Positions 33,650 through 43,244 of a DNA stretch of 64,000 nucleotides are shown piece after piece (positions within the stretch are counted from its first letter, which is position 1; each line of letters begins with the position of its first letter). Source of the DNA: CAZAMP01 sp964486455. GTDB taxonomy: Bacteria; Eisenbacteria; RBG-16-71-46; CAZAMP01. Location: positions 74,238-138,237 of the forward strand of contig CAZAMP010000005.1 in assembly GCA_964486455.1 (NCBI GenBank), read 5' to 3'. Position numbers and translations under genes: made by a program. The notes beneath the pieces are model-generated. The model saw only the letters and a program-made list of their open reading frames with translations, was not told where the DNA came from and made no database searches.

Positions 33650-33847
33650 ATGGCGAAGAAAAAGAAAAAGGCCAAAACGGCTGATCTGATCATCTCCAAG
33701 GCGCGCACGAAGGCCGCGGTCAAGAAGTGCAACGTGTCCGGCGACTTCTATGGCGCCCTGGACAAGACCGTCCGCAGCATGCTCAAGCAGGCCGAGACGC
33801 GGGCCATTGCGAACAAGCGCAAGACCCTCCGCCCGCAGGATCTGTAA
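33650..33847 (+). CDS. Small bacterial histone-fold protein with truncated third helix
   Basis: A 65-residue, strongly basic protein. After a Lys-rich start (MAKKKKKAKT), residues 12-27 fit histone helix 1, NVSG a loop, residues 32-56 the long helix 2 (FYGALDKTVRSMLKQAETRA), and NKRKTLRPQDL the RKT-x-(K/R)-x-x-D loop seen in archaeal histones and DUF1931-like proteins. The chain stops where helix 3 would begin, as in the proposed alpha-3-truncated prokaryotic histones. DNA binding as a dimer is expected but not shown. AAAGGAGAG (33635-33643) fixes the ATG. It has its own promoter and terminator. The main alternative is another small basic ribosome or nucleoid protein, which fits less well. 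Confidence 0.7.
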   Translation: MAKKKKKAKTADLIISKARTKAAVKKCNVSGDFYGALDKTVRSMLKQAETRAIANKRKTLRPQDL

Positions 33848-33878
33848 GCAAGGCGGATCCAAAGGGAAGACGCTGAGT

Positions 33879-33909
33879 ACGGGGACCGGCTCCGGCCGGC
33901 CCCGTTTTT
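33879..33909 (+). terminator. Intrinsic terminator after the histone-fold gene
   Basis: ACGGGG (33879-33884) pairs with CCCCGT (33900-33905); after a one-base bulge CCGGC (33886-33890) pairs with GCCGG (33895-33899), loop TCCG. Five T follow. An 11-bp GC-rich stem plus U-tract makes this one of the clearest terminators here; it may also serve lptG from the other side. Confidence 0.85.
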
Positions 33910-33985
33910 CTATATGCGCCCGTCTGAAAGACTCACCGCCCACCAGCCAAGGTCCCGCTCCATCTCGTCGAATGGCCCGGGGAGC

Positions 33986-35077
33986 TCACCGGTTCGCGCG
34001 AACCTGGAATCCCATCGCCATGGCAAAGAACACGATGTTGCCCAGCCATGCGGAGATGAGAGGGGGTAGGCCGCCGTTGTATCCGATGGCCTGCCCGGCC
34101 CGGATGAAGGCGTAGTAGGTGAATCCGATGAAGACCGAGAGACCAAAACCAAGCGCCATGCCCGTCCGACGCAGCCTTATGGAAATCGACGTTCCAACCA
34201 GCACGATGATCACGTTGATCAGCGGAAACGCGAGCTTGAGGTGATACTCGACCTCGTACTTTCGCGTGCGCGCGCTGCTTTCCCTCAGGCGCTGAATGTA
34301 CTTCGCGAGCCCGCCCCGTCCCATGAGCATCGGGTCGGGCTCCACGCGAACGAAATCCTCTATTCGCTCGGCTATGCGCGTCGTCCAGAAGTTCTTGAAG
34401 TGTACCGCGGCCTCTCCCTCCGGCATGCCGTTTCGAGCGAAGCCCGATCGAAATACCCAAATCCCATCGCTTCGGTGGGCTTCACGGGCATCGAGCCGCG
34501 TGCCCAAGGTCCGACGCCCGTCGGTCCGGTTGAACTGCTGAACGACGATGTCTCTCAGCAGTCGGCGTCTCGGGTCGATCGTCTTGATGTAGTAGAGACG
34601 ATCCCCGCGCCCGATGTAGGTGACGTGGCGTTTCCGCGAAAGCCCGGTGCCGGAATCGTCCTTGATTTGCTCCTCGAGAACCTGATCACGGCGAACGGAT
34701 GCTTCCGGCATGATCCATTCCGCGAGAGAGAATGATACCCCAGCGACGAACAGAGCGAAGACGAGGACCGGCTGGAGAACGCGAAGGTTGCTCACGCCCG
34801 CGGAGCTCATCGCGGCCATCTCGCCCGTGCGCGAGAACTGTCCCAAAGCGAGGAGGCTTGCGAGCAGCATGGCGATAGGGGTTGTCAACACGAGGATGTA
34901 GGGGATCCCGTAGAGATAGTAGGTTGCGACGTGGAGGAACTTCGCGCCGTTGTCCACGAACGTGTCGAGCTTCTCGAAGAGGTCGACAACCACAAACAAG
35001 CCGACGAACAGGAGCAATCCCATCAGCAGGTAGTGCAAGAACTCGCGAAGCACGTAGCGATCGAGAATCCGAATCAT
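33986..35077 (-). CDS. lptG: LPS export permease LptG (YjgQ family)
   Basis: A 363-residue inner-membrane subunit of the LptB2FG transporter that extracts LPS for transport to the outer membrane. Helices lie near both ends (about 12-35, 55-115 and 270-355) around a periplasmic jellyroll. Typical segments are RYVLREFLHYLLMGLLLFVGLFVVVDLFEKLD, SSAGVSNLRVLQP and LAFPLINVIIVLVG. Starting at MIRILDRYV, its ATG overlaps the lptF stop by four bases. F/G assignment rests on gene order and is tentative. Confidence 0.88.
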   Translation of the reverse strand: MIRILDRYVLREFLHYLLMGLLLFVGLFVVVDLFEKLDTFVDNGAKFLHVATYYLYGIPYILVLTTPIAMLLASLLALGQFSRTGEMAAMSSAGVSNLRVLQPVLVFALFVAGVSFSLAEWIMPEASVRRDQVLEEQIKDDSGTGLSRKRHVTYIGRGDRLYYIKTIDPRRRLLRDIVVQQFNRTDGRRTLGTRLDAREAHRSDGIWVFRSGFARNGMPEGEAAVHFKNFWTTRIAERIEDFVRVEPDPMLMGRGGLAKYIQRLRESSARTRKYEVEYHLKLAFPLINVIIVLVGTSISIRLRRTGMALGFGLSVFIGFTYYAFIRAGQAIGYNGGLPPLISAWLGNIVFFAMAMGFQVRANR

Positions 35078-36435
35078 GCGTGCCTCCGCCACGGGAGCAC
35101 GAGATCGAAGACGCGCACCGTGAGGACCAAGCCCAGCACACCCAAGACGATGTTTGCGATCCACATCCCCAACCAGGGCCAAAGCAGCTGTCGGTCCGCC
35201 AATTGCTCACCCCCGACGAGGCATAGGTAGTAGAAAAGGAAGAACGCCACGCTCATGAAGCCGGCGCGAACGCCCCCCCGCCGAGTCAGGATGCCGAGCG
35301 GTGCCCCCAGAAGGACGAAGACCAAGCACGCGAATGAAATGGAGAACTTCTTGTGATATTCGACACGGAACTGGCCGGCTCGCTTGTCGGCCGCGTTGAT
35401 CTGCATCTTGGCCGTCTTGAAGTTCTCGAGCGTTCTGAGTGCCGGTGGGCCGACGAAGCAGTGATCCGGGGGAGGCTTTGCCCGGACCGGTGTCGATCGC
35501 AGGATATCCTTGAGCGTCTTGTGCCACGGCGTCGGTGGCTCAACGAATGCGGCGAACTCCTCGACCCCGGAGTAACCGAGCGCCTTGAGCTGATCATCTT
35601 GTTTCTCGTATGCCGTATCGCGCTTCTCTTCCAGGGTCTGTATCTGCGACCTGAGCTGACCGGCGGTCATCTCCCTGGAACCGGGCTTGCGCGTGCGACG
35701 GGCGAGGTCTTCCGACGCCCCGCCTATGGCGATCCGGTGCGACCGGAACGTCGTTCGCCGTAGGGTTCCGGCGTCTGCCGCGTCATCAGGTACCTCGTTG
35801 ATCTCACCGTCCTCGAGATCCATGAGCAGAAGGTCGTTCGCCGGCTGATACGTGAGACGCCCGCGATCGGCCGTCGTCGTCTGGAGTCGCTTGCTCCTCT
35901 CGAAGTCGAGTATCTTGATTCCCCGGATCTCGCCCGTCCGCGCGTCGAGCTCGTCGAACAGAATCCGGTGACCGCTGAACGCGTCGATGAAGACGCCTTC
36001 TTCCAGCTGAGCGGCCGGCTTCTTTCTCGTCACGTCGAGCATGAGTTGCGCGAATTGTTGGTTCGACCAAGGGAGCACGAAGTTGTGGAAGAGCAGGAGT
36101 GCCAAAGTCCAGAATGCTCCCCAGGCGAATGCGGGGCGCAGCAACGCGATGAGCGAGATCCCCGAAGCGCGGAGCGCGAGGATCTCATTGTCCTGGGACA
36201 TTCGGCCGAACGTCATGAGTGTCCCGACGAGAACACCGCAGGGTATCGACAGCGCGACCATCCATCCGAGGCCCAGAACGAAGAGCTTGAGCACCGTAAG
36301 GACGGCCACACCCTTTTCCAGAATCAGCTCGAGATAGTCGAGCAGGAAGTCCATGACGAGGAGAAACGTGACCACGGAGAAGCCCATAAAAAAGGGAGAA
36401 ATCATCTCACGGAGTGTGTATTTTTGAATGATCAC
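35074..36435 (-). CDS. lptF: LPS export permease LptF (YjgP family)
   Basis: A 453-residue partner of LptG. It has the YjgP/YjgQ pattern: QKYTLREMISPFFMGFSVVTFLLVMDFLLDYLELI, GMTFGRMSQDNEILALRASG-like coupling region, a larger periplasmic domain (about 110-360, with a charged, coiled insertion near 260-310) and C-terminal helices after residue 365. GTG 36435 is chosen because GGGGAG lies eight bases upstream and the first helix then begins normally. lptB and lptA/C are not in the window. Confidence 0.88.
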   Translation of the reverse strand: MIIQKYTLREMISPFFMGFSVVTFLLVMDFLLDYLELILEKGVAVLTVLKLFVLGLGWMVALSIPCGVLVGTLMTFGRMSQDNEILALRASGISLIALLRPAFAWGAFWTLALLLFHNFVLPWSNQQFAQLMLDVTRKKPAAQLEEGVFIDAFSGHRILFDELDARTGEIRGIKILDFERSKRLQTTTADRGRLTYQPANDLLLMDLEDGEINEVPDDAADAGTLRRTTFRSHRIAIGGASEDLARRTRKPGSREMTAGQLRSQIQTLEEKRDTAYEKQDDQLKALGYSGVEEFAAFVEPPTPWHKTLKDILRSTPVRAKPPPDHCFVGPPALRTLENFKTAKMQINAADKRAGQFRVEYHKKFSISFACLVFVLLGAPLGILTRRGGVRAGFMSVAFFLFYYLCLVGGEQLADRQLLWPWLGMWIANIVLGVLGLVLTVRVFDLVLPWRRHA

Positions 36436-36466
36436 CGGTTCTTCTCCCCATGTCGGACGCGATGGC

Positions 36467-36496
36467 AGTATAGGGAGCCGACTGCGTCGCGAGCAA
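36467..36496 (-). promoter_or_regulatory. Promoter for lptF-lptG
   Basis: On the minus strand TTGCTC (plus 36491-36496), 18-base spacer, TATACT (plus 36467-36472). Predicted start about 25 bases before the GTG. No clear promoter was found for the divergent sprA in the remaining 36497-36629. Confidence 0.55.
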
Positions 36497-36629
36497 GACA
36501 TCGCCGTCCAACAAAAGGAGTCGGCGGTGCCGCGGCGCCATGCAGTTATTTGCAGAATCCGGGCGCCGTGCGGTGTATGTCTAGGTGTGACCTGGATGGG
36601 GCAGGCCACGGACTCAGCAGCAGGCCTTC

Positions 36630-39600
36630 ATGACGATCCGTACGATTAAATCCACCGCAGGATCATGTTTTCTCGCGGTAGCGGTGCTTCTATGCCTGGC
36701 GGGGGGGCTTCATGCCCGCGACGGCGAGGATATCGAAACGCCCCCGGTGGAGGACGCAACGTCGGCGGCGCCGGAAGACAGCGTCTCCAGCCGAGCGGCG
36801 GGCCCGTTTCGCGGCCTCTGGAGCTGGTCCGATGATCCGCGCGACCCCGCGAGTGCCCTCCTCTACAAGCATGCGAAGGCGCACGAGAGCCTGGTCCGAC
36901 TGAGAGAGCTGGAGCTCGAGCTCCTCACGGCGGCCGACAGCGTGCATTTCTCGCTCTCCGACACCGCGCGCTACTCGTCCTTCGTGCCGGAGCGCTGGTG
37001 GCTCGGGGCCGGCGGCGAGCAGATCCGAACCGAACAGGGCATCGATCTCGAGACGGGTCAGGTGTTTCGCGAGGACATCCTGAGTGGCCGGATCCTGGGT
37101 GAGCGGACCACCTACTCGCCCGACGAGTTCGTGAGCGTGGTGACGGCCTCGACCTACCGGTCGGAGTGGATCGCGGCGGGTCGGCTCGCCATCGCCCGAC
37201 GTGCGGAGGGTCGTGAGCAAGATGCACTCCTCAGGCTCAGCCTGCCACCGCTTCCCGGCATCGCGGGCTCGATCTTCGGTAGGGGAGAATCGTCGCTTTC
37301 GGTCAGCGGGAGCGAACGCATTTCCGTGAACGGAACCTCTCGCTGGTTCCCCTACGACAAGACCGCCGCACTGGGCGGCCAGTCGATGTTCCCCGATCTC
37401 GACATGAAGCAGGATCTCTTCCTCAAGCTCCAGGGGACGATCGGTGACAAGGTGCATGTCGAGATCGACCAGAACTCGAACGCTCAGATCAACCTCGAGA
37501 ACCTGGTGCGAATACGGTATGAGGGCAGCGAGGACGATGTCGTACGACGGGTCAGCCTCGGAAACACGAGTCTCTCGCTACCGGGCACGCGCTACGTGTC
37601 GTACGGCGGTCGTCACGAGGGGCTGTTCGGTATCAGCGCCGAAGGCCAGCTCGGACCGGTGCAGATCACGACCATTGCGTCGAAGCAGGAGAGCGAAGCG
37701 ACCAGCCGGTCGGTGCCCGGCCAAAACTCGGAAACCACTCCGATCCAGGACCTCCGAGCGAGTGACTACATCCATCGGAAGTATTTCTTCCTCGATACCC
37801 CCAACCGGGTCGTTGACCAAGGGGGCGATGAGCGGCTGGCACCGTTTCCGATCGAGGCGGCGAACATACGGCTCTACCGGGACGATCGCTTCCAAGGTAC
37901 GAACACGGAGCAGGAGTTCCCGTCCTACGTGACGCCTTCGGGATTGCCACCGTGCGATGAATGCATCGACGGGGTGGAGGGCGTGGATTGCGATCCGGTA
38001 TTCGAACGCACCAACCTGCTGGAGCTTGTCCAGGGAACCGACTACATCGTGCACGAAGACGGCGCGCTCTTGCCCGACGGAACGCCGCGCTTTTCTTTCA
38101 GAGGCACGGTCGTCGAGCTTACGCGATCGCTCGGCGACAACGAGCTACTCGGAGCGTCCTATCTCGTGGACGTCGACGGCGACTCGAACCTGGACACGTT
38201 CGGGACCTGGTTCCTGGAGGGTGACACGACCAGCTGTCCGACATTCAAGATGGTCGCGCCGCCGATCGACCTACTGGAGTCCAATCTCACCGCCGGGGAT
38301 TGGACGTCGACGCACGAGCTGGAGCTGCGGAATCTCTATCGGCTGGGAGGCCGGAACATCACGGAGGGCAGCCTCCAGCTGCAGATCTTCTGGGACAAGC
38401 CCGGTCTCACGCGCCCGACGGTCTACAGAAACGTTCCGTACATCGAGATCGTCGGGCTCGACTTGAAGCAGGAGGTGGGGCTGATCTCCGATCCCGGGCA
38501 CGACGCGCGGGTGGACCGGGCCTACCTGGATCTCGGCGAGGGTATCCTACACTTCCCGCAGCTCAGGCCGTTCGCACCCGACCACTTCGACTCCACGTTC
38601 CGGCGAGTCGAAGAGGGTTGGCCCATCTACCAATTCGGCGCTCAATCCGACACGTCGGGCGTTCAGTGGGACCCCGCGATCTACGACAGCCTGAAGACCG
38701 TTTTCCGAACCGGTGGCAATACGCACAGCGAGCGCTACTTCTTCGATGGGGAGTTCAGGACGCCCAGCAGCACCATCATGCTGAACGCGTTCAACATCAT
38801 CGAAGGGTCGGAGACGGTCACCGCCGGGAGCCGTGAGCTCGTTCGAGGGCGCGACTATGACATCGACTACGAATTCGGATCCGTCACGATCAAGGAGGGA
38901 GCCAACGTCGGGGCCGATGAGGACATCAATGTCTCGTTCTCTTACGCGCCACTCTTCGGGAGCGCGTCGCGGACCTTGTTCGGCTTCTCCACCTCTCTTC
39001 GTCCGGAGGGAGGAAACTACGGATTCTCTTCCACATGGCTCTTCGAAAGCAAAGGCAATCCGGAACGCCGCGTGAAGCTGGGGGAGGAGCCGACGCGGAC
39101 GTTGATCGGCGAGTTCGCCGGCAACTACAAAGCGGAGTCCACGTTCTTGACGGACCTCGTGGGCCGTCTACCGTTCTACACCCCGGCCACGCGCTCGCAG
39201 GTGACGATGGGGGGAGCGCTCGGCGTCAGCATTCCGAATCCCAACACGAAGGATCGCGCGTACGTCGACGATTTCGACGGGGCGAGAGTCTCCAGGGAGC
39301 TCAGCATGAGCTACATCCCGTGGAAGTACTCCAGCATTCCGCAGAAGCTCGTGCAGGAGACGGGTTTGCCGCGTGACACGTTGGCCACGCGCCGCGGCGA
39401 GCAGATCTGGTACACGCCGCGCCGTGGGGCGCTCCGCCGCGATCTCAATCCCAAGCTCAGCGAAGACGAAGGTGATGACGGCACGCAGGTGCTCGAATGG
39501 TGGATGACGCCGACTACAACGGCGCCGCCGGAAGACCATTGGTACGGCTTGACGCAGGCCATGTCGACGGTGGGGGAGGATCTTTCGACGACGCAGTTCC

Positions 39601-42600
39601 TCGAGGTGTGGGTGAACGATTTCCGGGATCAGGACGTTCGCGCAAACGCCGTCTTGTACATCGATATCGGTGAGGTGAGCGAGGACGCCGTCTGGTGGTC
39701 GTTGGGCGACAGTCTCGGCCCCGACATGGGTTTCGAGCGCCTCGACACGGAGGATGCAAACGGCGACGGGCGTCTGGATGAGAGCGTGGAGGAGAACGAG
39801 GACACGGGGTTGGACGGTATCTTCAGCGGGCAATCCGGAGATCACTCTAACGACGATTGGGACTTCGGAGAGCACGCGGACGATGAAGATGTCCCCGAAG
39901 AAAACAAAGTCCGCTACGCGCAGATCAACGGAACGGAAGGGAACAGCAAGCTCGACTCGGAGGATCTCGACAGCGACGGCATCCCGGACACGCGGAACCA
40001 CTACTTCACGTATCGTTTCCCTCTCTCGACCAGCGACCCTGATACGGTCGTGACCAACGTCTACCAGGATTTCGACGGCATCCTCTCGACGAACGGCTGG
40101 CGGCGTATCCGTTTCCCGCTCGGGGACGGAACGGAATACTCGAGAGAGGGCAATCCGGACTGGACGCGCATCAAGCACGTACGAATCTGGATGACCGGAG
40201 TGCCGAAGGCGGCTCCGGTTCAGCTCGCCTCGGTCGAGCTCATCGGGAACAAGTGGCTGACCGGTGGTGAGGAGGCACCCGTTCTCGGGGCGGACAGCGA
40301 TCCGGTAGACGAGGACGAGCTATTGGCCTACGGGGAGAAGTTCGCCATCTCGGAGGTGAGCAACAAGGAAAACGGCGATATCTATGAGCCCGCGTTCGAT
40401 CTGCAGCGTGACCGGAATCAGGCCGCGGAAGAGCTGGAGCGCTACTTGTCGATGGATCTCTTCAATTTTCAGAAGAACCACACGGGCACGTGCTACCGGA
40501 GATTCGCGCAGGATCAGGACTACACCCTCTACGAGACGATCGAGTTCTACACGCAGCTCGGCGTGCCGACGACGACCAACGTCGAGTTGGAGTTCTTCAT
40601 TCGTCTAGGGCCGAACGATCGCAACACGTTCTATGAGTACCGTCGAAAAGTCCGGTCCGGCAATTGGCAGCTGGTCGAGCTTCCGCTGAAGGAGTTCAGC
40701 AATTTGAAGCACGACCTGCCGTCGAACCAGCAGGTTACGAAGCAAGTGCGCGATGACGGGTCGGTTCTCACCATGGTGGGGCGACCGTCACTCACACGTG
40801 TCCGTCGAATCACGATGGGCGTGACGAACTCGAGCGGTCAAGATGACGTGACCGCGAGCGTCTGGGTCAACGAGCTTCGTCTCGACGACGTTCTCAGGCG
40901 GACGGCGACGGCCAGCCAGTTCAACATGGCGGCGACCCTTTCGGATCTCGCGACGCTCAACTTCAACTGGAAAGGCTACGACGCCGACTTCCTCCAGGTC
41001 GGGCAGACCCGCGGACGGGGTACGAGCCAGCGCAGCATCGACACCCAGAGCACGCTGCACTTCGACCGATTCGTCCCGCGCCTCCAGATGCGTCTTCCGC
41101 TCACCGCCTCGTACAGCCGGTCCGTGGACGAGCCGAAGTTCCAGACGGGATCGGACATCACGTTCGAGGGGGAGAACCAAGAACTGAACATCGCCAAGAG
41201 CATCTCGAAGAGCTTCGGCCTGAGCTATAGTCGCACGCCGTCCCAGAATCCTCTCCTTCGATACACGATTGACGGATTCAGCGGCAACTACTCTGTCAGA
41301 AGGAACATCACGCAGCGTCCTACCTATCATGATACGAATTCGATCTGGGATGCCCGGCTGGGATACAGCTTCTCCACCCCACGTCATGAGCTGGTTCGCC
41401 TACCGCTCGGCATGCGCTTCGACTACCTCCCCTCCACGTTCTCCGTGAGTGGCAGCGTGCGTGACGATTTCACGGTGAAGTACCAGCGCCCATCATCCGA
41501 TCTCACGCTTCCCTTGCAGTGGCAGAACTCGGATCATAGACGGTCGGCCGCTCTTGGCTGGCGGACCTCGTACCGAATGCTGAACAACCCCAACATCAAA
41601 TATGACTACTCTTCGGACCGCGATCTGATGAGCAAGGGAACCGTGATCGGAGGGATGAAGCTCGGAGTCGAGACGAATCGAACCGAGAGCCTGTCCGCGA
41701 GCTACTCGTTTTCGGAGGTGACCGGAGGGCTGGCCACGCACCCGATCGGTCGCGTGCTGGCGACGGTGGTCAACGACGTGATCATCAAGCTCAGGCCCAA
41801 CCTCGGTTGGTCGAGCCGCTTCAACGGACGCACGGTATTGACCAGCACGACCGAGACCATTCGCCCGCGATCGGTCAATAACTCGGCCCGAACCACTGCA
41901 CGCATCACGTTTCCGCTCAGGAATTTCATCTCGGGGGTGAGCTCGAAGGTCAAGGGTCTGGCGAAGGAGGAAGGGACCGAGACGAAGCGGGCGGAGGTGG
42001 AAGAGACGCGGAGGGGCCGTCAGGCGGCTCCGCCGGCGCACGGTCGGCGCCCCGGCGGTGGGCCGCGGGCGGGTGGGGGCCGTCGTCCGGATTTGGGGCC
42101 CGAGGGAGAGCCCGGCAAGGCGGAGGAGTCAGCGCCACGGATGCCGCTCGGGGGGAGTCTGGCGTTGCAGGACATCAACGTTCAATTCTCGCGCAACCTG
42201 ACGAGTAGCTTCACGAGCCTGGATCGCATGCCGTCGATCCCGTATCAGCTTGGCCTCACTCGGGACGCGGGCCCCGAGCCCGTCGCGTTGGTCGGGAATA
42301 GCTCCCAGCTCAGCGATCAGGATCAACTGGAGATATCGAGCGGCTTCAAGCTCAGGCGTATTCGCTTCGGGAAGAAACGTCTGGGCAGCACGTTCGACCT
42401 CACCGCCCGGTATACGCGCCAGGTGGGTGACGCGTCTCAGATCTCCCTCCGCGAAGATGCGTTGACGGATGACCTCGTTTGGACGAGCCGCGTCACGAAC
42501 CACACCACGCTCGTGGAATGGCCGGATATTCAGGTTTCAGGGAGTTCTCTCGAGAAGGGGGTTCCGTTTCTGGAGAAGCGATTCAGGAGCATCACGCTTC

Positions 42601-43145
42601 GGAGCCGCTACGCGCGTTCCGAGGACGTCAGCGGCGATCAGTTCAATCCCGAGACATCGATTCGGGTCGGCGCGAACTGGACCCCCTTTTTCCAGCTGGA
42701 TACCTCCTTCAAGAACGGGATGCGGCTGACGATCCGGAGCAACAAGCGCAAGAGTGAGAACATACGCAACCAGGCGGCGGTCCGATCGATCACCACGACC
42801 CAGACCGGCGACTTCGCCATCAATCTCAATCACACCATGCAGTGGAAGAAGCATATTCCCAACCCGCTCGGTCGTGGCAAGAAGGTCATTACCACGAGCG
42901 TGGATCTCTCGGTGGGGCTCGACATCCGAAGCACCAGAACCTTCACGAGCAGCAGCCCTTCGTACAATGAGGTTGTTCAGACGGACAATCGCACGTTGAC
43001 GTTGTCTACGGAGGCGGGCTACAAGTTCACGCGGAATATCCACGGCACGGCTGAGATCGAGTACATCGAGCGGAAGGACAACAAGACTCTGTCCCGCACA
43101 TCCCGCTCGTTGGGACTGACCCTGGCGGCGACGTTTCAGTTCTAG
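36630..43145 (+). CDS. sprA: SprA-family outer-membrane protein (T9SS translocon homologue)
   Basis: A 2171-residue secreted giant. Signal peptide about 1-29; then SprA-type blocks: SVSGSERISVNGTSRWFP, GDKVHVEIDQNSNAQINLENL, VSLGNTSLSLPGTRYVSYGGRHEGLFG, LRASDYIHRKYFFLD and AYVDDFDGARVSRELS. An Asp-rich stretch (about 1042-1124) resembles calcium-binding repeats. A low-complexity Arg/Gly/Pro/Glu insert lies at about 1772-1837. The C-terminal beta-strand array ends in aromatic Phe (AATFQF). In Bacteroidota SprA (Sov) is the large barrel channel of type 9 secretion; whether a full T9SS exists here cannot be judged. Length is close to known SprA (about 2400). The ribosome site is weak. Confidence 0.85.
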   Translation: MTIRTIKSTAGSCFLAVAVLLCLAGGLHARDGEDIETPPVEDATSAAPEDSVSSRAAGPFRGLWSWSDDPRDPASALLYKHAKAHESLVRLRELELELLTAADSVHFSLSDTARYSSFVPERWWLGAGGEQIRTEQGIDLETGQVFREDILSGRILGERTTYSPDEFVSVVTASTYRSEWIAAGRLAIARRAEGREQDALLRLSLPPLPGIAGSIFGRGESSLSVSGSERISVNGTSRWFPYDKTAALGGQSMFPDLDMKQDLFLKLQGTIGDKVHVEIDQNSNAQINLENLVRIRYEGSEDDVVRRVSLGNTSLSLPGTRYVSYGGRHEGLFGISAEGQLGPVQITTIASKQESEATSRSVPGQNSETTPIQDLRASDYIHRKYFFLDTPNRVVDQGGDERLAPFPIEAANIRLYRDDRFQGTNTEQEFPSYVTPSGLPPCDECIDGVEGVDCDPVFERTNLLELVQGTDYIVHEDGALLPDGTPRFSFRGTVVELTRSLGDNELLGASYLVDVDGDSNLDTFGTWFLEGDTTSCPTFKMVAPPIDLLESNLTAGDWTSTHELELRNLYRLGGRNITEGSLQLQIFWDKPGLTRPTVYRNVPYIEIVGLDLKQEVGLISDPGHDARVDRAYLDLGEGILHFPQLRPFAPDHFDSTFRRVEEGWPIYQFGAQSDTSGVQWDPAIYDSLKTVFRTGGNTHSERYFFDGEFRTPSSTIMLNAFNIIEGSETVTAGSRELVRGRDYDIDYEFGSVTIKEGANVGADEDINVSFSYAPLFGSASRTLFGFSTSLRPEGGNYGFSSTWLFESKGNPERRVKLGEEPTRTLIGEFAGNYKAESTFLTDLVGRLPFYTPATRSQVTMGGALGVSIPNPNTKDRAYVDDFDGARVSRELSMSYIPWKYSSIPQKLVQETGLPRDTLATRRGEQIWYTPRRGALRRDLNPKLSEDEGDDGTQVLEWWMTPTTTAPPEDHWYGLTQAMSTVGEDLSTTQFLEVWVNDFRDQDVRANAVLYIDIGEVSEDAVWWSLGDSLGPDMGFERLDTEDANGDGRLDESVEENEDTGLDGIFSGQSGDHSNDDWDFGEHADDEDVPEENKVRYAQINGTEGNSKLDSEDLDSDGIPDTRNHYFTYRFPLSTSDPDTVVTNVYQDFDGILSTNGWRRIRFPLGDGTEYSREGNPDWTRIKHVRIWMTGVPKAAPVQLASVELIGNKWLTGGEEAPVLGADSDPVDEDELLAYGEKFAISEVSNKENGDIYEPAFDLQRDRNQAAEELERYLSMDLFNFQKNHTGTCYRRFAQDQDYTLYETIEFYTQLGVPTTTNVELEFFIRLGPNDRNTFYEYRRKVRSGNWQLVELPLKEFSNLKHDLPSNQQVTKQVRDDGSVLTMVGRPSLTRVRRITMGVTNSSGQDDVTASVWVNELRLDDVLRRTATASQFNMAATLSDLATLNFNWKGYDADFLQVGQTRGRGTSQRSIDTQSTLHFDRFVPRLQMRLPLTASYSRSVDEPKFQTGSDITFEGENQELNIAKSISKSFGLSYSRTPSQNPLLRYTIDGFSGNYSVRRNITQRPTYHDTNSIWDARLGYSFSTPRHELVRLPLGMRFDYLPSTFSVSGSVRDDFTVKYQRPSSDLTLPLQWQNSDHRRSAALGWRTSYRMLNNPNIKYDYSSDRDLMSKGTVIGGMKLGVETNRTESLSASYSFSEVTGGLATHPIGRVLATVVNDVIIKLRPNLGWSSRFNGRTVLTSTTETIRPRSVNNSARTTARITFPLRNFISGVSSKVKGLAKEEGTETKRAEVEETRRGRQAAPPAHGRRPGGGPRAGGGRRPDLGPEGEPGKAEESAPRMPLGGSLALQDINVQFSRNLTSSFTSLDRMPSIPYQLGLTRDAGPEPVALVGNSSQLSDQDQLEISSGFKLRRIRFGKKRLGSTFDLTARYTRQVGDASQISLREDALTDDLVWTSRVTNHTTLVEWPDIQVSGSSLEKGVPFLEKRFRSITLRSRYARSEDVSGDQFNPETSIRVGANWTPFFQLDTSFKNGMRLTIRSNKRKSENIRNQAAVRSITTTQTGDFAINLNHTMQWKKHIPNPLGRGKKVITTSVDLSVGLDIRSTRTFTSSSPSYNEVVQTDNRTLTLSTEAGYKFTRNIHGTAEIEYIERKDNKTLSRTSRSLGLTLAATFQF

Positions 43146-43161
43146 CTTCCCGCTTCGGTCC

Positions 43162-43190
43162 TTGGCGCGGGGCGCGGATCGGCATAAGGA
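43162..43190 (+). promoter_or_regulatory. Weak candidate promoter before the M28 gene
   Basis: TTGGCG (43162-43167), 17-base spacer, TAAGGA (43185-43190). Only partial matches; co-transcription with sprA is equally possible. Confidence 0.3.
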
Positions 43191-43200
43191 TCATCATATC

Positions 43201-43221
43201 CGCCCGGGGCCTTCCCGGGCG
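43201..43221 (+). other. GC-rich 8-bp hairpin between sprA and the M28 gene
   Basis: CGCCCGGG (43201-43208) and CCCGGGCG (43214-43221) with loop GCCTT. No T tract follows, so it is more likely an mRNA-stabilising or Rho-associated structure than an intrinsic terminator. Confidence 0.5.
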
Positions 43222-43244
43222 CAAACGGATCCGATTGGAGAGAG

